From NCBI GenBank assembly GCA_016935955.1, contig JAFGPY010000234.1:1-6747 (forward strand): a stretch of DNA of 6,747 nt, written 5' to 3'. A model generated the notes under the pieces. It was not told the DNA's origin. It ran no database searches and saw only the letters and a program-made list of their open reading frames with translations. Made by a program: the position numbers and the translations under genes. Below are positions 6,663-6,747 of this stretch, one piece after another. The stretch's first letter is position 1. Every line of letters begins with the position of its first letter. Source of the DNA: Planctomycetota bacterium (GTDB lineage Bacteria > Planctomycetota > Phycisphaerae > FEN-1346 > JAACEH01).

Positions 6663-6704
6663 TCGGGGCGACTGGATTTGAACCAGCGACCTCTGCGTCC
6701 CGAA
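6663..6704 (-). other. 3' half of a tRNA-Pro(CGG): probable attachment-site core
   Basis: Read on the minus strand this is a tRNA from the anticodon loop to the discriminator base. The loop is TTCGGGA (6704-6698, anticodon CGG), followed by the 3' anticodon stem strand CGCAG, a 5-nt variable loop, and a T arm with stem GCTGG/CCAGT (one G-T pair) and loop TTCAAAT. The acceptor 3' strand CGCCCCG and discriminator A (6663) follow; CCA is not encoded. The bases just 5' (GCATG) do not pair with CGCAG and no D arm or 5' acceptor strand is visible in 6705-6747, so it is not a complete tRNA gene within the window. tRNA 3' halves starting in the anticodon loop are a common core for tyrosine-recombinase integration, and this one sits about 120 nt upstream of an integrase gene on the same strand. 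A tRNA interrupted by a group I intron, with its 5' exon beyond the window, is a less likely alternative. Confidence 0.72.
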
Positions 6705-6747
6705 CATGCCAGGATGGTGCGGAAACCCCTGAAAAACAAGGGCGAAA

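Larger units (their letters stand above)
5987..6747 (-). mobile_element. Remnant end of an integrative element (att-like core, regulatory palindromes, integrase fragment)
   Basis: In minus-strand order the segment contains a tRNA-Pro 3' half, two inverted repeats, an integrase promoter region with a strong Shine-Dalgarno, and an integrase gene that stops before its catalytic domain. This layout matches the integrase end of a tRNA-targeting integrative element. The right limit is unknown because the window ends. The left limit is the junction near 5987-6000. Positions 6705-6747 show no recognisable gene or structure. The whole-element interpretation is inference from the arrangement. Confidence 0.55.

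Noticed and set aside
6719..6743. Hairpin CCCCT...AGGG near the right edge
   Set aside because: Only about 4 bp of stem with an A-rich loop; too weak to report as structure.
6714..6747. Possible gene start on the + strand (ATG, MVRKPLKNKGE, running off the window)
   Set aside because: Only 11 codons are visible, with at best an AGG directly before the ATG. It might be a neighbouring gene but cannot be supported.
6663..6747. Complete tRNA gene or group I intron-containing tRNA
   Set aside because: No 5' half, D arm or pairing for the anticodon stem is present in the remaining 43 nt. An intron cannot be excluded beyond the window, but no intron core structure is visible.

Overview
The window looks like part of a Planctomycetota (or closely related PVC-group) genome, judged from gene content and not from a marker gene. 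It is GC-rich. It carries a large PQQ-like beta-propeller protein, a secreted DUF1080 (3-keto-disaccharide hydrolase) protein, a secreted GH29 alpha-L-fucosidase, a secreted type I sulfatase, and a recombinase starting MPRPRKTPSYRLHKAR. That combination and that integrase N-terminus are, from memory, typical of the phylum.

Positions 2-4849 hold three tightly spaced genes on the + strand, with gaps of 31 and 29 nt, which probably form one operon. They are the 3' part of the beta-propeller protein (its 5' end lies outside the window), the DUF1080 protein and the alpha-L-fucosidase. After a 189-nt gap containing a REP-like imperfect palindrome, a sulfatase gene begins at 5039. A fucosidase, a keto-sugar hydrolase-like protein and a sulfatase side by side suggest a locus for exported breakdown of a sulfated, fucose-containing glycan. 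The three hydrolase-type proteins all have signal peptides.

The right end is rearranged. Sulfatase homology stops at about 5986, just after the DHG metal-site motif. From about 5987-6000 rightward the DNA is instead an antiparallel integrase gene, which is itself cut off before its catalytic domain. Two unrelated genes are therefore truncated at one point. This is either an insertion followed by deletion, or a chimeric assembly join; the sequence alone cannot decide.

Upstream of the integrase start (6541, minus strand, GGAGG Shine-Dalgarno) there is a perfect 10-bp-arm palindrome, a second short perfect inverted repeat, and then the 3' half of a tRNA-Pro(CGG). The tRNA similarity begins exactly in the anticodon loop and the DNA 5' of it does not complete a tRNA. 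This is the classic form of a tRNA-derived attachment core (attP/attR-like) next to its integrase. It is the most interesting part of the window: the T-arm sequence of the tRNA fragment is nearly repeated (11 of 12 bases) at the palindrome in front of the integrase, suggesting a shared recombinase-binding motif.
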